From: Gammaproteobacteria bacterium
GTDB taxonomy: Bacteria > Pseudomonadota > Gammaproteobacteria > Pseudomonadales > Pseudomonadaceae
Assembly (NCBI GenBank): GCA_012728415.1
Contig: JAAYFD010000017.1
Coordinates: 50,241-114,240, forward strand
Reading direction: 5' to 3'
DNA: 64,000 nucleotides
Notes under the pieces: model-generated
Told to the model about the DNA's origin: nothing
The model's database searches: none
Seen by the model: the letters and a program-made list of their open reading frames with translations, nothing else
Shown here: positions 45,592 to 57,125 of the stretch, piece after piece
Numbering within the stretch: position 1 is the stretch's first letter
How the letters are laid out: each line of letters opens with the position of its first letter
Translations under genes and position numbers: made by a program

Positions 45592-46709
45592 GGTCGTTCG
45601 ATTCCTTCATCCCAGGGCTGGCAGGACTCGATAATGCCGCCACCCAGGCAGACATCACCGGCATAAAACACAATGGACTGGCCCAGTGTGACCGCACGTT
45701 GTGGCTGGTCAAAAGTGACCCGGTATTCGTCCTCGTCCAGTACTTCGATACGGCAGGGCTGATCTGGCTGGCGATAGCGCACCTTGGCGGTCAGGTTGTC
45801 TAATGCAGCCACATCGAGCGGATTGATCCAGTTGACCTGACGACATACCAGGCTGCGCGAGAACAACCAGGGATGTTCGTTGCCCTGGCCGACAATCAGC
45901 ACGTTGCGCGCCAGGTCTTTGGCCAGTACATACCAGGGCTCTTCGCTGGCATCCTTCATGCCGCCAATACCCAGTCCCTGGCGCTGGCCGATGGTGTGGT
46001 ACATCAGGCCGGCATGCTCGCCAATGACCTGGCCGTCAGTGGTTTCAATCTTGCCGGGCTGGGCCGGCAGGTATTGCTTGAGAAAATCGGTAAAACGGCG
46101 CTCGCCGATAAAACAGATGCCGGTGGAGTCCTTTTTGTTGGCGGTGACCAGTCCGTGCTGCTCGGCCAGCGCCCGCACAGCAGGTTTTTCCAGCTCGCCA
46201 ATGGGGAACAGGCTCTGGGCAATTTCACGCCCGCCCACCGCATACAGAAAGTAACTCTGGTCCTTGTTGCCGTCCACGCCCTTGAGCAGCAGGCTTTGAC
46301 CATTGGTGTCCTGGCGGCGCACATAGTGGCCGGTGGCGATCAGCTCTGCACCAAGCATTTTGGCGTAGTCGAGGAATGCCTTGAACTTGATTTCACGGTT
46401 GCAGAGGATATCCGGGTTGGGTGTGCGCCCGGCTTTGTATTCAGCCAGGAAATGCTCGAACACGTTATCCCAGTACTCGGCGGCGAAGTTGGCCGTGTGC
46501 AGCTTGATGCCCAGGCGATCACAGACTGCTTGTGCATCAGCCAGATCTTCTTTTGCCGTGCAGTATTCGGTGCCGTCGTCTTCTTCCCAGTTTTTCATGA
46601 ACAGGCCTTCGACCTGATAACCCTGTTGCAGCAACAATAAGGCAGCAACGGAAGAGTCAACGCCGCCGGACATGCCAACGATGATGCGGGTGGTATTTGC
46701 TTGAGTCAT
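45588..46709 (-). CDS. mnmA: tRNA-specific 2-thiouridylase MnmA
   Basis: Catalyses 2-thiolation of U34 in tRNAs for Lys, Glu and Gln, using ATP and sulfur relayed by the Tus system. The PP-loop SGGVDSS is at the N terminus ([15 protein letters not shown]). The catalytic cysteines lie in [13 protein letters not shown] and [13 protein letters not shown]. About 373 aa from the ATG at 46709; a GTG at 46718 would add three residues. It is downstream of nudJ (55-base gap) and coupled to hflD. Confidence 0.96.
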   Translation of the reverse strand: MTQANTTRIIVGMSGGVDSSVAALLLLQQGYQVEGLFMKNWEEDDGTEYCTAKEDLADAQAVCDRLGIKLHTANFAAEYWDNVFEHFLAEYKAGRTPNPDILCNREIKFKAFLDYAKMLGAELIATGHYVRRQDTNGQSLLLKGVDGNKDQSYFLYAVGGREIAQSLFPIGELEKPAVRALAEQHGLVTANKKDSTGICFIGERRFTDFLKQYLPAQPGKIETTDGQVIGEHAGLMYHTIGQRQGLGIGGMKDASEEPWYVLAKDLARNVLIVGQGNEHPWLFSRSLVCRQVNWINPLDVAALDNLTAKVRYRQPDQPCRIEVLDEDEYRVTFDQPQRAVTLGQSIVFYAGDVCLGGGIIESCQPWDEGIERP

Positions 46710-46764
46710 GATTGCCACGAGTACAGCTGAATGGAATGAATGAGTGCAGTTTATCAGGTTGGCG

Positions 46765-47208
46765 TCAAAAAATACCCTTGAGCATGTGCAGCGGGTAGTG
46801 CGGACCGTTCAGGTAGTCTTGCACACACTGCATGACCAGCGGGCTGCGCCATTGCTTCTGTTCGGCCTGCAACTGCTGCTTGGTTAGCCACAGTGGCTCG
46901 ATGATTTCCTGGTCCAGCTGTGCGTTTTCTTTGGCACCCAGTGGCCGGGCGGCAAAACACAGGCGCTGGTAGGTTACCCCGTTAGGCGCCAGGTAAAGAT
47001 AGATGCCGGTGATGGCAAATGGCTCAACGTGCCAGCCGGTTTCTTCCAGGGTTTCGCGCACGGCAGCCTGCTCCAGTGTTTCGTCAGGGTCCAGATGGCC
47101 AGCCGGCTGGTTGATTACGATGCCGCGACTGGTGCGCTCACGCACAAACAGGAAGCGGCCGTCCTGCTCGACGATGCTGGCGACCGTAATGTGAGGAGTA
47201 AAGGCCAT
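46765..47208 (-). CDS. nudJ: Nudix hydrolase NudJ
   Basis: Nudix pyrophosphatase of 147 aa, NudJ (YmfB) type, which acts on thiamine pyrophosphate and nucleoside di/triphosphates. The Nudix box [20 protein letters not shown] (about residues 37-56) has all the metal-binding glutamates. NudJ commonly precedes mnmA. GGAGACC lies just upstream of the ATG at 47208. Confidence 0.9.
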   Translation of the reverse strand: MAFTPHITVASIVEQDGRFLFVRERTSRGIVINQPAGHLDPDETLEQAAVRETLEETGWHVEPFAITGIYLYLAPNGVTYQRLCFAARPLGAKENAQLDQEIIEPLWLTKQQLQAEQKQWRSPLVMQCVQDYLNGPHYPLHMLKGIF

Positions 47209-47279
47209 GGCATGGTCTCCATATAATATGCGGGCGACGTAAGTCTAAGGTCTTAACACCTGACTGGCCATATGGGTTT

Positions 47280-47300
47280 ATTATGGCGGCCAGCCATAAT
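47280..47300. promoter_or_regulatory. Perfect inverted repeat upstream of icd/nudJ
   Basis: ATTATGGC / GCCATAAT, 8 bp perfect arms with a GGCCA centre, between the divergent nudJ and icd genes. This is the size of a repressor operator. The bound protein is unknown. Confidence 0.5.
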
Positions 47301-47425
47301 GCCGGTACAACTTGATCCGGTACAAGGTAAGCGGGCGGTTTTATGTTACAATGCCCGCCGTTGCAAAACATGTGACTTGCAAACAACATCCATTGTCGCA
47401 TGAGCTGTTGAATCAGAATTTCAGT

Positions 47426-47455
47426 GCTGTCAGGCCACACGCGTGACAGCTTTTT
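47426..47455 (+). terminator. Terminator-like hairpin in the icd leader
   Basis: GCTGTCA (47426-47432) / TGACAGC (47444-47450), 11-base loop, followed at once by TTTTT. It lies 33 bases before the icd start, inside its leader, where a complete terminator would stop transcription. A TACAAT hexamer at 47347-47352 would give a leader RNA of about 95 nt ending here. This may be an attenuator or a small RNA terminator. Confidence 0.6.
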
Positions 47456-47487
47456 GTTTTAAACCACGTTAACCACGGAGTTACAGC

Positions 47488-48741
<1,254 letters not shown>

Positions 48742-48760
48742 GTCTGGCCGCTGGATCAAA

Positions 48761-48787
48761 AAACGCCCCACAAAGTGGGGCGTTTTT
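48761..48787 (+). terminator. Terminator of icd
   Basis: Perfect 11-bp stem AAACGCCCCAC / GTGGGGCGTTT with loop AAA and T run, 20 bases after the icd stop. The Smr gene begins about 16 bases later. Confidence 0.93.
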
Positions 48788-48802
48788 GTCTGGGTGAAAA
48801 AG

Positions 48803-49372
48803 ATGATGGAAGAAGACGATTTTGCACTCTTTGCCCGGGAAATGCAGGGTGTGCGCAGAATCCGGGTGGACCAAGCAGATACTGGCAAGCAAAAAACTGA
48901 CCGGAAAAATTTTGAGCTGGCACGCAAACGTGCAGTGCATGTTGACGAAGAGCTGAAGATGGACGGGTTGTCGGACCAGTATGTGCTGGATGTGGGGCCG
49001 GAAGATTTTCTGCTCTGGGGTCGTGACGGTGTGCAAAGCAGTCAGTTGCGCCGCCTGAAGGCTGGACAAATTCTCTTTGAGGGCAGCATCGATCTGCACG
49101 GCATGACTGTTGACCGTGCCCGTAGCGAGCTTTGGGCTTTTTTGGCCGAAGCAGTAAAACTGGAAGTACGCTGTGTACGAGTCACACACGGCAAGGCGAA
49201 CCGGCTGGATGGCCGCAAACCCATGCTGAAGAGCCACGTCAATACCTGGTTGCGCCAGCACGACAGGGTATTGGGGTTCAGCTCATGTCAGCCAAAACAT
49301 GGCGGTACAGGTGCACTCTATGTATTGCTCAAGCGCAATATGCTGGAAGGGCGGGATGAGGGAGTATTTTAA
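48803..49372 (+). CDS. Smr domain protein
   Basis: Protein of 189 aa with a C-terminal Smr (MutS2-like) domain. Its motifs are GSIDLHGMTVDRARSEL (the DLHG motif, about 95-111), VRVTHGKANR (THGK) and PKHGGTGALYVLLKR. Smr domains are DNA-nicking or RNA-cleaving modules. The N-terminal part is charged and helical. The start is one of two adjacent ATGs (48803 or 48806). It lies immediately after the icd terminator, so it probably has little transcription from icd. Confidence 0.87.
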   Translation: MMEEDDFALFAREMQGVRRIRVDQADTGKQKTDRKNFELARKRAVHVDEELKMDGLSDQYVLDVGPEDFLLWGRDGVQSSQLRRLKAGQILFEGSIDLHGMTVDRARSELWAFLAEAVKLEVRCVRVTHGKANRLDGRKPMLKSHVNTWLRQHDRVLGFSSCQPKHGGTGALYVLLKRNMLEGRDEGVF

Positions 49373-49490
49373 TTCGTCTTTGCGTGCGGAGCATGTCAAC
49401 CAGCCCGGGAGTGGGTTGTTGCGCCAGGGTGCTGTGAGCCTGGGGCCCCAGCACTTTAACCGCCACGGAGACTCATACGGTGTGTTGACA

Positions 49491-49536
49491 GGCGGCACTG
49501 CTGGGCGTACTGTTCGCCCGTGCTGCAGTGCCCGCC
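49491..49536. terminator. Large hairpin between smr and dacB
   Basis: GGCGG-CACTGC-GGGCG pairs with CGCCC-GCAGTG-CCGCC across a short loop, giving an imperfect 46-base hairpin. A second palindrome TGGGGCCCCA lies at 49441-49450. Both fall between two convergent genes, so they probably act as a two-way transcription end, although no T run is seen. Confidence 0.5.
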
Positions 49537-49605
49537 TTGCAAGGAAAGCACCAGACCGGACCTGTTGGCCGTTAACAACAGGTTGGCAAAGTGTCTGTCT
49601 GTGGG

Positions 49606-51036
49606 TCAGCGTACCGGTCGCTGGGTATAGAGCGCAGCCAGCAGGTCGTCGAGCACAGCGTTATTAAGGTTTCTGTGATGGTTGGCAATGATTACCACTG
49701 CCCAGTCGTTGCCGTCCTTGTCCTGACTATAGCCGGCAATGGCACGGACGTTTTTCAGTGTGCCCGTCTTGACCCTGGCCTTGCCGGCAATTGGCTGTTT
49801 GGCCAGACGGCGGCGCATGGTGCCGTCAACACCGACCACAGGCAGGGATGCCTTGAACTCGGCAGCATAGGGGCTGCGGGCTGCCTGTTGCAGCATCAGT
49901 GCCAGTTCGCGGGCTGTAAGACGTTCCTGGCGTGACAGGCCGGAGCCGTTTTCAATCACCAGGTTGTTACTGCGGCCCCCCATGCCTTGCCACCAGTTGC
50001 CCAGTGCGCGGCGTGCAGCCACCACATCATCGGCATCATCGGGAGCACGGAAGTGTGCGCCCAGTGTAATGAACAGCTGTTTGGCAATGGTGTTGTTGCT
50101 GAACTTGTTGATATCGCGGATGGTGTCGGCAACAGATGCGGATGGCAGTCTGGCCAGCAGCTTGGCACTGGATGGTGTTTCGCCAAGCAGGGTTTTACCG
50201 TTCAGGGTACCGCCCATGTCATCCCAGGTGCTGCGGATGACGCCGGAAGAATAGCGGGCATGATCGATAAAGGCGAAATAGCGCTCGCTTTTACAACCTT
50301 CTGGAATGCTGCCGGAGACGGTCAGGCTGAGCTGGTCGGCGCTCTGACGCGGCAGAAAACTGACCTTGGTGTGCAGGTGGCAGGCCTTGGCTGGAACCAC
50401 CTGCACCTGGTTGTTGACCTGCACTTCGGGTACCAGCGGGTCGGAAACCACCACCGCCTTGCCGCGGTCGGTGCGTACAATGAAGCGCTGGGCGTTGAAG
50501 TTGATCAGCAGGCCATCGGGCTCGACCATGAAAGGCCGGTACAGGTCGCTGGCCTCACCGTCAAAAGCAACCAGGTTCTTGATGTCGTAGTAGCTGCCAT
50601 CCAGGATCAGATTGCCGCGAATATGGCGGATGCCCTGCAGCTTGAGATCACGCAACAGCAACCACAAACGTTCGGTGGTCAGCTTGGGATCGCCACCACT
50701 ACGAAAATACAGGTTGCCATGCAATGTATCACCTATAACCTCGCCGTCGGTTAACAGGTCGGTTTTCCAGGTATAGGTCGGGCCAAGCGTGTCCAGTGCA
50801 GCATAGGTGGTTACCAGCTTCATAACCGAGGCCGGATTGACCGGCTTGTCCGCGTTATAGGCGATACCCTGCACATTGCCATTCAGGGGCAGGGTAACCA
50901 GGGCGAGAGCATCTGCGGGCAGCTGATGACGTGTTAGTACGCGCTGAATATCATCGCTATCAGGGTGAACCGCATGGGCGTTGTGGGTCAAACCGGCGGA
51001 CAGACTGAGAAAAACAGAAAACAGGAGTTTGCGCAT
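49606..51036 (-). CDS. dacB: D-alanyl-D-alanine carboxypeptidase/endopeptidase (PBP4)
   Basis: Periplasmic low-molecular-mass penicillin-binding protein of 476 aa that trims or cleaves peptidoglycan cross-links. A signal peptide (residues 1-22, MRKLLFSVFLSLSAGLTHNA) is followed by the catalytic SxxK in NPASVMKLVTTYAALD (near residue 64), the SxN motif in DINKFSNNTIAKQLF and the KTG motif in ARVKTGTLKN. The long inserted domain between SxxK and SxN is typical of PBP4. The start at 51036 is preferred over a GTG at 51054 because it begins the signal peptide. Confidence 0.94.
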   Translation of the reverse strand: MRKLLFSVFLSLSAGLTHNAHAVHPDSDDIQRVLTRHQLPADALALVTLPLNGNVQGIAYNADKPVNPASVMKLVTTYAALDTLGPTYTWKTDLLTDGEVIGDTLHGNLYFRSGGDPKLTTERLWLLLRDLKLQGIRHIRGNLILDGSYYDIKNLVAFDGEASDLYRPFMVEPDGLLINFNAQRFIVRTDRGKAVVVSDPLVPEVQVNNQVQVVPAKACHLHTKVSFLPRQSADQLSLTVSGSIPEGCKSERYFAFIDHARYSSGVIRSTWDDMGGTLNGKTLLGETPSSAKLLARLPSASVADTIRDINKFSNNTIAKQLFITLGAHFRAPDDADDVVAARRALGNWWQGMGGRSNNLVIENGSGLSRQERLTARELALMLQQAARSPYAAEFKASLPVVGVDGTMRRRLAKQPIAGKARVKTGTLKNVRAIAGYSQDKDGNDWAVVIIANHHRNLNNAVLDDLLAALYTQRPVR

Positions 51037-51450
51037 TGAAGTAAACTGCAGCACTTGAGAGTGGGCCGGCCGCTATGCCGGATAAGTGTTTCAGGCTGCA
51101 CAGTATGCCTGAACTGCCGTCAATAAAAAATGACGCCAGAGTGGAAGCGGCTGTACAAATGGGCCATTCGGATTTGCGGTGCCGGGCAACCGAGCAAACA
51201 GCCTGGATGCCAGGGTGCAGTAGACAGTGTGCAAGCAGGGCGTTCTGCGACAGTGTGGCAGTCCTGCAGCAAAATAACTGTCCTTCTACAAAAATGGCCG
51301 CCCGTGTTGTTGTGCTGCTGGCCCGGCGGGGGAAGATGGCTGGCGCCTGCCGAACGGCAGCTGTTCGACTGCCCGGGGCTGTGATCAATTATTTGGCTAG
51401 GGGCAACAGGAAGTCTGCTAGACTGTGCGCCTTGTTATTTGGAGGTTGTC
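51037..51450. other. Intergenic region dacB / yggL
   Basis: About 410 bases between the divergent dacB and yggL genes. Short frames across it have no family features. TAGACT (51419-51424), about 27 bases before the yggL start, is a possible -10, but without a matching -35. Nothing else is recognised. Confidence 0.5.
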
Positions 51451-51795
51451 ATGGCAAAAAATCGTTCGCGCCGTCTGCGCAAAAAACTTTGTGTCGATGA
51501 GTTTCAGGAGCTGGGCTTCGAAGTCCAGGTTGTCTATCCGGAGTCCCTGTCAGATGAAGCTATTGAGGCTTTTTTCTCCGATTTTGTTATTGAGGCTGTT
51601 GAGCGTAATGGCTTGGGTCTGATAGGTGGTCCTGAGTATTCGCTGATTTGCCTGGGCAAGCGAGGTTCGGTCAGCGAGGAGCAGCGCACTGCTGTGGAGG
51701 TCTGGCTGAAAGAGCGCAGCGAGCCGGAAAGCTTCGAGCTCAGCCCGCTGCAGGATGCCTGGTACCCGGAAACCCCGGTCCGTCAGCAAGCCTGA
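51451..51795 (+). CDS. yggL: YggL family 50S ribosome-associated protein (DUF469)
   Basis: Protein of 114 aa of the YggL/DUF469 family, reported to associate with the 50S ribosomal subunit. It starts MAKNRSRRLRKKLCVDEFQE and has EFQELGFEV and the conserved GLGLIGGPEYSLICLGKRGS. TTGGAGGTTGTC precedes the ATG. A strong terminator follows, so it is probably transcribed alone. Confidence 0.92.
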   Translation: MAKNRSRRLRKKLCVDEFQELGFEVQVVYPESLSDEAIEAFFSDFVIEAVERNGLGLIGGPEYSLICLGKRGSVSEEQRTAVEVWLKERSEPESFELSPLQDAWYPETPVRQQA

Positions 51796-51813
51796 TGTTT
51801 GCTTGGTTGCTAC

Positions 51814-51841
51814 AAAAAGGACGCAATAGCGTCCTTTTTTG
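51814..51841 (+). terminator. Terminator of yggL
   Basis: Perfect stem AAAAAGGACGC / GCGTCCTTTTT with loop AATA and T run, about 20 bases after the yggL stop. Confidence 0.93.
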
Positions 51842-51890
51842 TTTTTAATAAACGCAAAGGCAGGAAACCAACATAACCCTGGTATTTACA

Positions 51891-52056
51891 CCGCGACAGC
51901 AGTCCGGAGTAGCCGGACCAGAATCTCCCCGCCCGCACAAGGCAGATTTGGGCCGGCAGGGGCCGGAGTCAGGCCTTTAGCGGTTTGGGCCGGTTTACCG
52001 GGCCGAACCAGCGCAGCCTGACGCAGCGCTCCAGCCGGCCCTGGCGCCGCAGTGCA
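51891..52056 (-). repeat. Dispersed structured repeat, copy C (3' of livF)
   Basis: Third copy, read on the minus strand from 52056 to 51891. TGCAC (52056-52052) can pair with GTGC (51938-51935). P1 arms GGGCCGGC/GCCGGCCC lie at 52041-52034 and 51957-51950, extended inward by four more pairs after an A-A mismatch. P2 is GTCAGGC (52022-52016) with GCCTGAC (51974-51968), enclosing 41 nt. The linker is CAAATCTGCCTTGTGC. P3 is GTCCGG/CCGGAC (51918-51913, 51907-51902). The end is CTGCTGTCGCGG. It begins six bases past the livF stop, same strand. Confidence 0.87.
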
Positions 52057-52062
52057 AAAATA

Positions 52063-52767
52063 TCAGCCACCCAAATAAGCCCGCCGAACATCCTCATTGA
52101 CCAGCAGGCTAGCGCCAGTATCCTCCAGCACCACCCGGCCATGCTCCATCACATAGCCACGGTCGGCCAGCTTCAGCGCCTGGTTGGCGTTTTGCTCGAC
52201 CAGAAATACGGTAACACCGGCTTCGCGCAACTGCTCCAGAATGGCAAAAATCTGCTGGATGATGATCGGGGCCAGCCCCAGGGAGGGCTCATCAAGCAAC
52301 AGCAGGCGCGGCTCGCTCATCAGTGCACGACCGATCGCCAGCATCTGTTGTTCGCCGCCGGACATGGTGCCAGCGCGCTGGGAAAAACGCTCGTGCAGAC
52401 GCGGGAACAGGCCCAGCACCCGCTCCAGGCGCTCTTCGCGCACTTCCTTGTCATCGCAAAAAAACGCACCCATGGCGAGATTTTCCTCGACCGTCAGGCG
52501 GGAGAACACCCTGCGGCCCTCGGGCACGATGGCCATGCCCTGACGCATGATCTGCGCCGTTGTCATGCCCAGCAAGGATTGTCCTTCATAGACGATATCA
52601 CCGCTGGCCGGCTTCGGATCGCCACACAGGCTCATCATCAAGGTGGTTTTGCCGGCGCCGTTGGCACCGATCAGGGTGACAATTTCGCCACGTTTGACCT
52701 CGATGGAAACATCGTGCAAAGCCTGGATCTTGCCGTAAAAGGTATTCAGGTTGCTGACCTTGAGCAT
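52063..52767 (-). CDS. livF: Branched-chain amino acid ATP-binding protein LivF
   Basis: Second ATPase of the LIV importer, 234 aa. Walker A is GANGAGKTTLMMSLCG (about residues 35-50), the signature is MSGGEQQMLAIGRAL and Walker B LLLLDEPSLGLAP. VEENLAMGAF and RVFSRLTVEENL are typical of LivF/BraG. It begins two bases after livG and is the last gene of the operon. Its stop is followed by repeat copy C instead of an evident terminator. Confidence 0.96.
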   Translation of the reverse strand: MLKVSNLNTFYGKIQALHDVSIEVKRGEIVTLIGANGAGKTTLMMSLCGDPKPASGDIVYEGQSLLGMTTAQIMRQGMAIVPEGRRVFSRLTVEENLAMGAFFCDDKEVREERLERVLGLFPRLHERFSQRAGTMSGGEQQMLAIGRALMSEPRLLLLDEPSLGLAPIIIQQIFAILEQLREAGVTVFLVEQNANQALKLADRGYVMEHGRVVLEDTGASLLVNEDVRRAYLGG

Positions 52768-52769
52768 GC

Positions 52770-53537
52770 TTAGTCCTCTCCCAGATAGGCTTTGATCACA
52801 TCGGGGTTGTTGCGTACTTCGTCCGGTGTACCGGAGGCCAGCGGCGCGCCCTGATTGATGACGACAATGTGGTCGGAGATGTCCATCACCAGCTTCATGT
52901 CGTGCTCGATCAGCAGCACGGTCATCTCGTGATGGTCGCGCAGCTCGGCAATCAGCTCCTTGAGGCCGTCGGTTTCGCTGGGGTTGAGGCCGGCAGCCGG
53001 CTCGTCCAGCATCAGCAGGCTTGGGTTGGTGACCATGCAGCGGATGATCTCCAGATAGCGCTGTTGCCCATAGGCCAGGGTGCCGGCCTCGCGGTTGGCG
53101 TGTTCCAGCAGGCCAACCTTGTCCAGCCAGTAGCGTGACTGCTCCAGCGCACGCCGCTCGGCATCACGATAGCGCGGTGTCTTGAACAGCCCGGCCAGCA
53201 GGTTGTTGTTGAGCAGGCGGTGCTGGGCCACCAGCAGGTTTTCCAGTACGGTCATTTTTTTGAATAGCCGCACGTGCTGGAAGGTGCGGATCATGCCTTT
53301 ATTGGCGATCTTGTGGCCGGGCAGGCCCTGGATTTCTTCACCACGGAAGCGGATGACGCCTTCGGTTGGCTTGTAGAAGCCGGTCAGGCAGTTGAACACG
53401 GTGGTCTTGCCGGCCCCGTTGGGGCCAATCATGGATACGATCTGCCCCTCACGGGCTTTCAGCGCCACACCGTCCACGGCCAGCAGGCCACCAAAGCGCA
53501 TGCGCAGTCCGCTGACTTCAAGAATGTTCTTGCTCAT
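52770..53537 (-). CDS. livG: Branched-chain amino acid ATP-binding protein LivG
   Basis: ATPase of the LIV importer, 255 aa. Walker [21 protein letters not shown] (about residues 36-55), [20 protein letters not shown], signature [16 protein letters not shown] and Walker [16 protein letters not shown]. The C-terminal [20 protein letters not shown] is LivG-like. It overlaps livM by four bases. Confidence 0.96.
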   Translation of the reverse strand: MSKNILEVSGLRMRFGGLLAVDGVALKAREGQIVSMIGPNGAGKTTVFNCLTGFYKPTEGVIRFRGEEIQGLPGHKIANKGMIRTFQHVRLFKKMTVLENLLVAQHRLLNNNLLAGLFKTPRYRDAERRALEQSRYWLDKVGLLEHANREAGTLAYGQQRYLEIIRCMVTNPSLLMLDEPAAGLNPSETDGLKELIAELRDHHEMTVLLIEHDMKLVMDISDHIVVINQGAPLASGTPDEVRNNPDVIKAYLGED

Positions 53538-54780
53538 TGGCGCAACTCCACATGCGGGCGTTTCATCGGCAGCAGCCCCTGGGGCCGCCAGATCATCATC
53601 AGCACCATCATCAACCCGAACAGCAACATGCGGTATTCGTTGAATTCACGTGCCAGCTCTGGTAGCACGGTCATGATAATGGCCGCCAGTACCACGCCAA
53701 TCTGCGAGCCCATGCCGCCGAGCACCACAATGGCGAGAATGATGGCCGACTCGATAAAAGTGAAAGACTCGGGGCTGATAAAGCCCTGGCGGGCAGCAAA
53801 GAAGCTGCCGGCAAACCCGGCAAAGGTGGCACCGATGGTGAAAGCGCTGAGCTTGATGTTGGTCGGGTTCAGGCCCAGGGCGCGGCAGGCAATTTCATCT
53901 TCGCGCATGGCTTCCCAGGTGCGGCCAATGGGCATGCGCATCAGGCGGTTGATCACGAACAGCGTGATCAGCACCAGCACCAGTGCCAGCAGGTAAAGGA
54001 AAATGACCCGGTGATTGCTGTTGAAGGCGATACCGAAAAAGTCATGGAAGGTTTGTGTGCCTTCGGGGGCGCGGCGGGCAAACTCCAGGTTGAACAGGGT
54101 TGGTTTGGGAATACTGCCGATGCCGCGCGGGCCGCCGGTGATCTCGGTCAGGTTGTTGAGCAGGATGCGGATGATCTCGCCAAAACCCAGCGTGACAATG
54201 GCCAGATAGTCACCGCGCAGGCGCAACACCGGAAACCCGAGGATAAAGCCAAAGAAGGCAGCCATGATACCGGCTGCGACCAGCCCGCTCCAGAAACCGA
54301 TACCGAAATACTGGGCCAGCAAGGCGTAGGTGTAAGCTCCTACGGCGTAAAAACCGACATAGCCCAGGTCCAGCAGGCCGGCCAGCCCCACCACAATGTT
54401 CAGGCCCAGACCGAGCATGACGTAGATCAGCACCAGCGTGGCCAGGTCGATCTGGCTGCGTCCGGCCAGGAAAGGGAAGGCCAGCGCTGCAAGGATAATC
54501 ACCAGCCAGACCAGTTTTTGTACCAGCGGGACATCCAGCGGATTGCTTTTCAGGCCTTCAGGTCTGGGGATGGCCGCCTTGGCGCGGTCAATCCAGTCAC
54601 GCAACAGGTTGTAGAGAAAAATGAAGCCGGCAGCGGCAGCGATTTTCCAGAATACGGCGTTGTCGGCGACCACTACTGTCAGCTGCGAGCCGACCTGGGT
54701 CAGGCGTACACCGAGCAGCACGGCAGTGAGGATGGCAACGACAATGGCGGAAAAAATGGCGGACTTGAAGTGCAGGCGCA

Positions 54781-54781
<1 letters not shown>
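53534..54781 (-). CDS. livM: Branched-chain amino acid permease LivM
   Basis: Inner-membrane permease of 415 aa, with an N-terminal extension of about 120 residues typical of pseudomonad BraE/LivM. Recognisable stretches are [59 protein letters not shown] and [20 protein letters not shown]. It pairs with LivH. It starts where livH stops. Confidence 0.95.
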
Positions 54782-55704
<923 letters not shown>

Positions 55705-55789
55705 GTGGAAATACCAACCGGTAAACATAAAGGAAATACCGGCCGGAATTGCAACAGGGTTGCAGGCATGCGGTCCGGTACGTCCAGAA

Positions 55790-55808
55790 GCCCCGCCAGG
55801 GGCGGGGC
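55790..55808 (-). promoter_or_regulatory. Stem-loop between livK and livH
   Basis: Perfect 8-bp hairpin GCCCCGCC / GGCGGGGC with a 3-base loop, 12 bases after the livK stop. There is no T run on the minus strand. It is well placed to stabilise livK mRNA or to reduce read-through into livHMGF. Confidence 0.65.
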
Positions 55809-55819
55809 AGGATACGGGT

Positions 55820-56944
55820 TTACTCGGTCAGAGCGGTTTTGCTGTTGTCAGCGTGCCATTCGTAGACGATAAAGCTGAACTCTTTCAGGTCGCCTTTATC
55901 GTCAAACTCCAGGGTACCGGTCGGGGTGTCGAAGCTGTTGCTGCGGATGGCTTCGGCAATCTTGTCGGTGTCAGTGGAGTTGGTGATCTTCATGGCATCA
56001 GCCATTACCTGTACAGCAGCGTAGGCCGGGAAAACGAACGCACCGCTAGGGTCCTGGCCCTTATCCTTGAACGCCTTGACCAGGTCGGCGTTGGCCGGGT
56101 CTTCGTCAAACGCCTTGGGCAGGGTGGTCAGCATGCCTTCGGCGGCAGCGCCGGCGATGGCAGTGATGTCGGTGTTGCCAACACCTTCAGGGCCCATGAA
56201 CTTGGCCGTGAAACCGTTTTCGGCAGACTGGCGCAGCAGGGCGCCCATCTCCGGGTGGTAGCCGCCAAAGTAGACGAACTCAACGTTTTCACGCTTCATC
56301 TTGGCGATCAGGGCAGAGAAGTCCTTGTCGCCGGCAGTGACACCTTCAAACAGCACTACAGGGATTTTGGCCTCGTCCAGCGCGGATTTGACCGCAGTGG
56401 CAACCCCTTCGCCATACTGTTGCTTGTCATGCAAAACCGCAGCACGGGCCGGTTTGAGCTGCTCAACCACATACTTGCCGGCAGCCGGGCCCTGCATGTT
56501 GTCCAGGCCGATGGTGCGGAAAATGAGGGTGTGGCCCTTTTCGGTCAATTCCGGCGCGGTGGATGCGGCGGTGATCATCAGGATGCCTTCTTCCTCATAG
56601 ATATCGGCAGCCGGCTGGCTGGAGCCGGAGCACAGGTGACCGACAACAAACTGGATGCCGTCGTTGACGATCTTGTTGGCTACGGCAACCGCTTGCTTGG
56701 GGTCGCACGCATCATCATAGGTAACGGCTTCGAGCATGCGACCATTGACGCCGCCGTTCTTGTTGATCTGCTCGATGGCCATGTTGGCGCCCATTGATTG
56801 CATGTCGCCATACTGGGCAACGGGGCCGGTCACAGGGCCAGCCAGGGCGATTTTGATGGGCTCGGCAGCCATGCTGTAAGTAGCTACACCGGCCAGCGCC
56901 ATGGCGGCCAGCAGTTTGCTCAGGTTACGGGTTGTTTTGCTCAT
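55820..56944 (-). CDS. livK: Branched-chain amino acid-binding protein LivK/BraC
   Basis: Periplasmic binding protein of 374 aa for leucine, isoleucine and valine. The signal peptide MSKTTRNLSKLLAAMALAGV...SMAA precedes EPIKIALAGPVTGPVAQYGD. Hallmarks are GANMAIEQINKNGGVNGRML, YDDACDPKQAVAVANKIVND and VGHLCSGSSQPAADIYEEEG, in which the disulfide cysteines and the Ser/Thr ligand residues lie. First gene of livKHMGF. Confidence 0.96.
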   Translation of the reverse strand: MSKTTRNLSKLLAAMALAGVATYSMAAEPIKIALAGPVTGPVAQYGDMQSMGANMAIEQINKNGGVNGRMLEAVTYDDACDPKQAVAVANKIVNDGIQFVVGHLCSGSSQPAADIYEEEGILMITAASTAPELTEKGHTLIFRTIGLDNMQGPAAGKYVVEQLKPARAAVLHDKQQYGEGVATAVKSALDEAKIPVVLFEGVTAGDKDFSALIAKMKRENVEFVYFGGYHPEMGALLRQSAENGFTAKFMGPEGVGNTDITAIAGAAAEGMLTTLPKAFDEDPANADLVKAFKDKGQDPSGAFVFPAYAAVQVMADAMKITNSTDTDKIAEAIRSNSFDTPTGTLEFDDKGDLKEFSFIVYEWHADNSKTALTE

Positions 56945-57125
56945 AAATGCCTACCTTTATAATCTTTCTTGTGTCATTTCGATGAGTACCGAGCAGTCAA
57001 GCTCGCCTGTCGGCCATGGAGTTTAGTCAATAAGATGACGTAACGAAACAGCAAAGCCATCAATCTGGCCTTGCTATTGGACAAAATGTGTAGATGACCC
57101 GCGGGTCAACATTGCGCAGCTTGGC

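Noticed and set aside
45873..46640. 255-aa plus-strand frame opposite mnmA
   Set aside because: Antisense to the fully conserved mnmA gene; no independent signal.
51075..51500. 141-aa plus-strand frame between dacB and yggL
   Set aside because: Overlaps the start of yggL, has atypical Cys/Arg-rich composition and no supported start.
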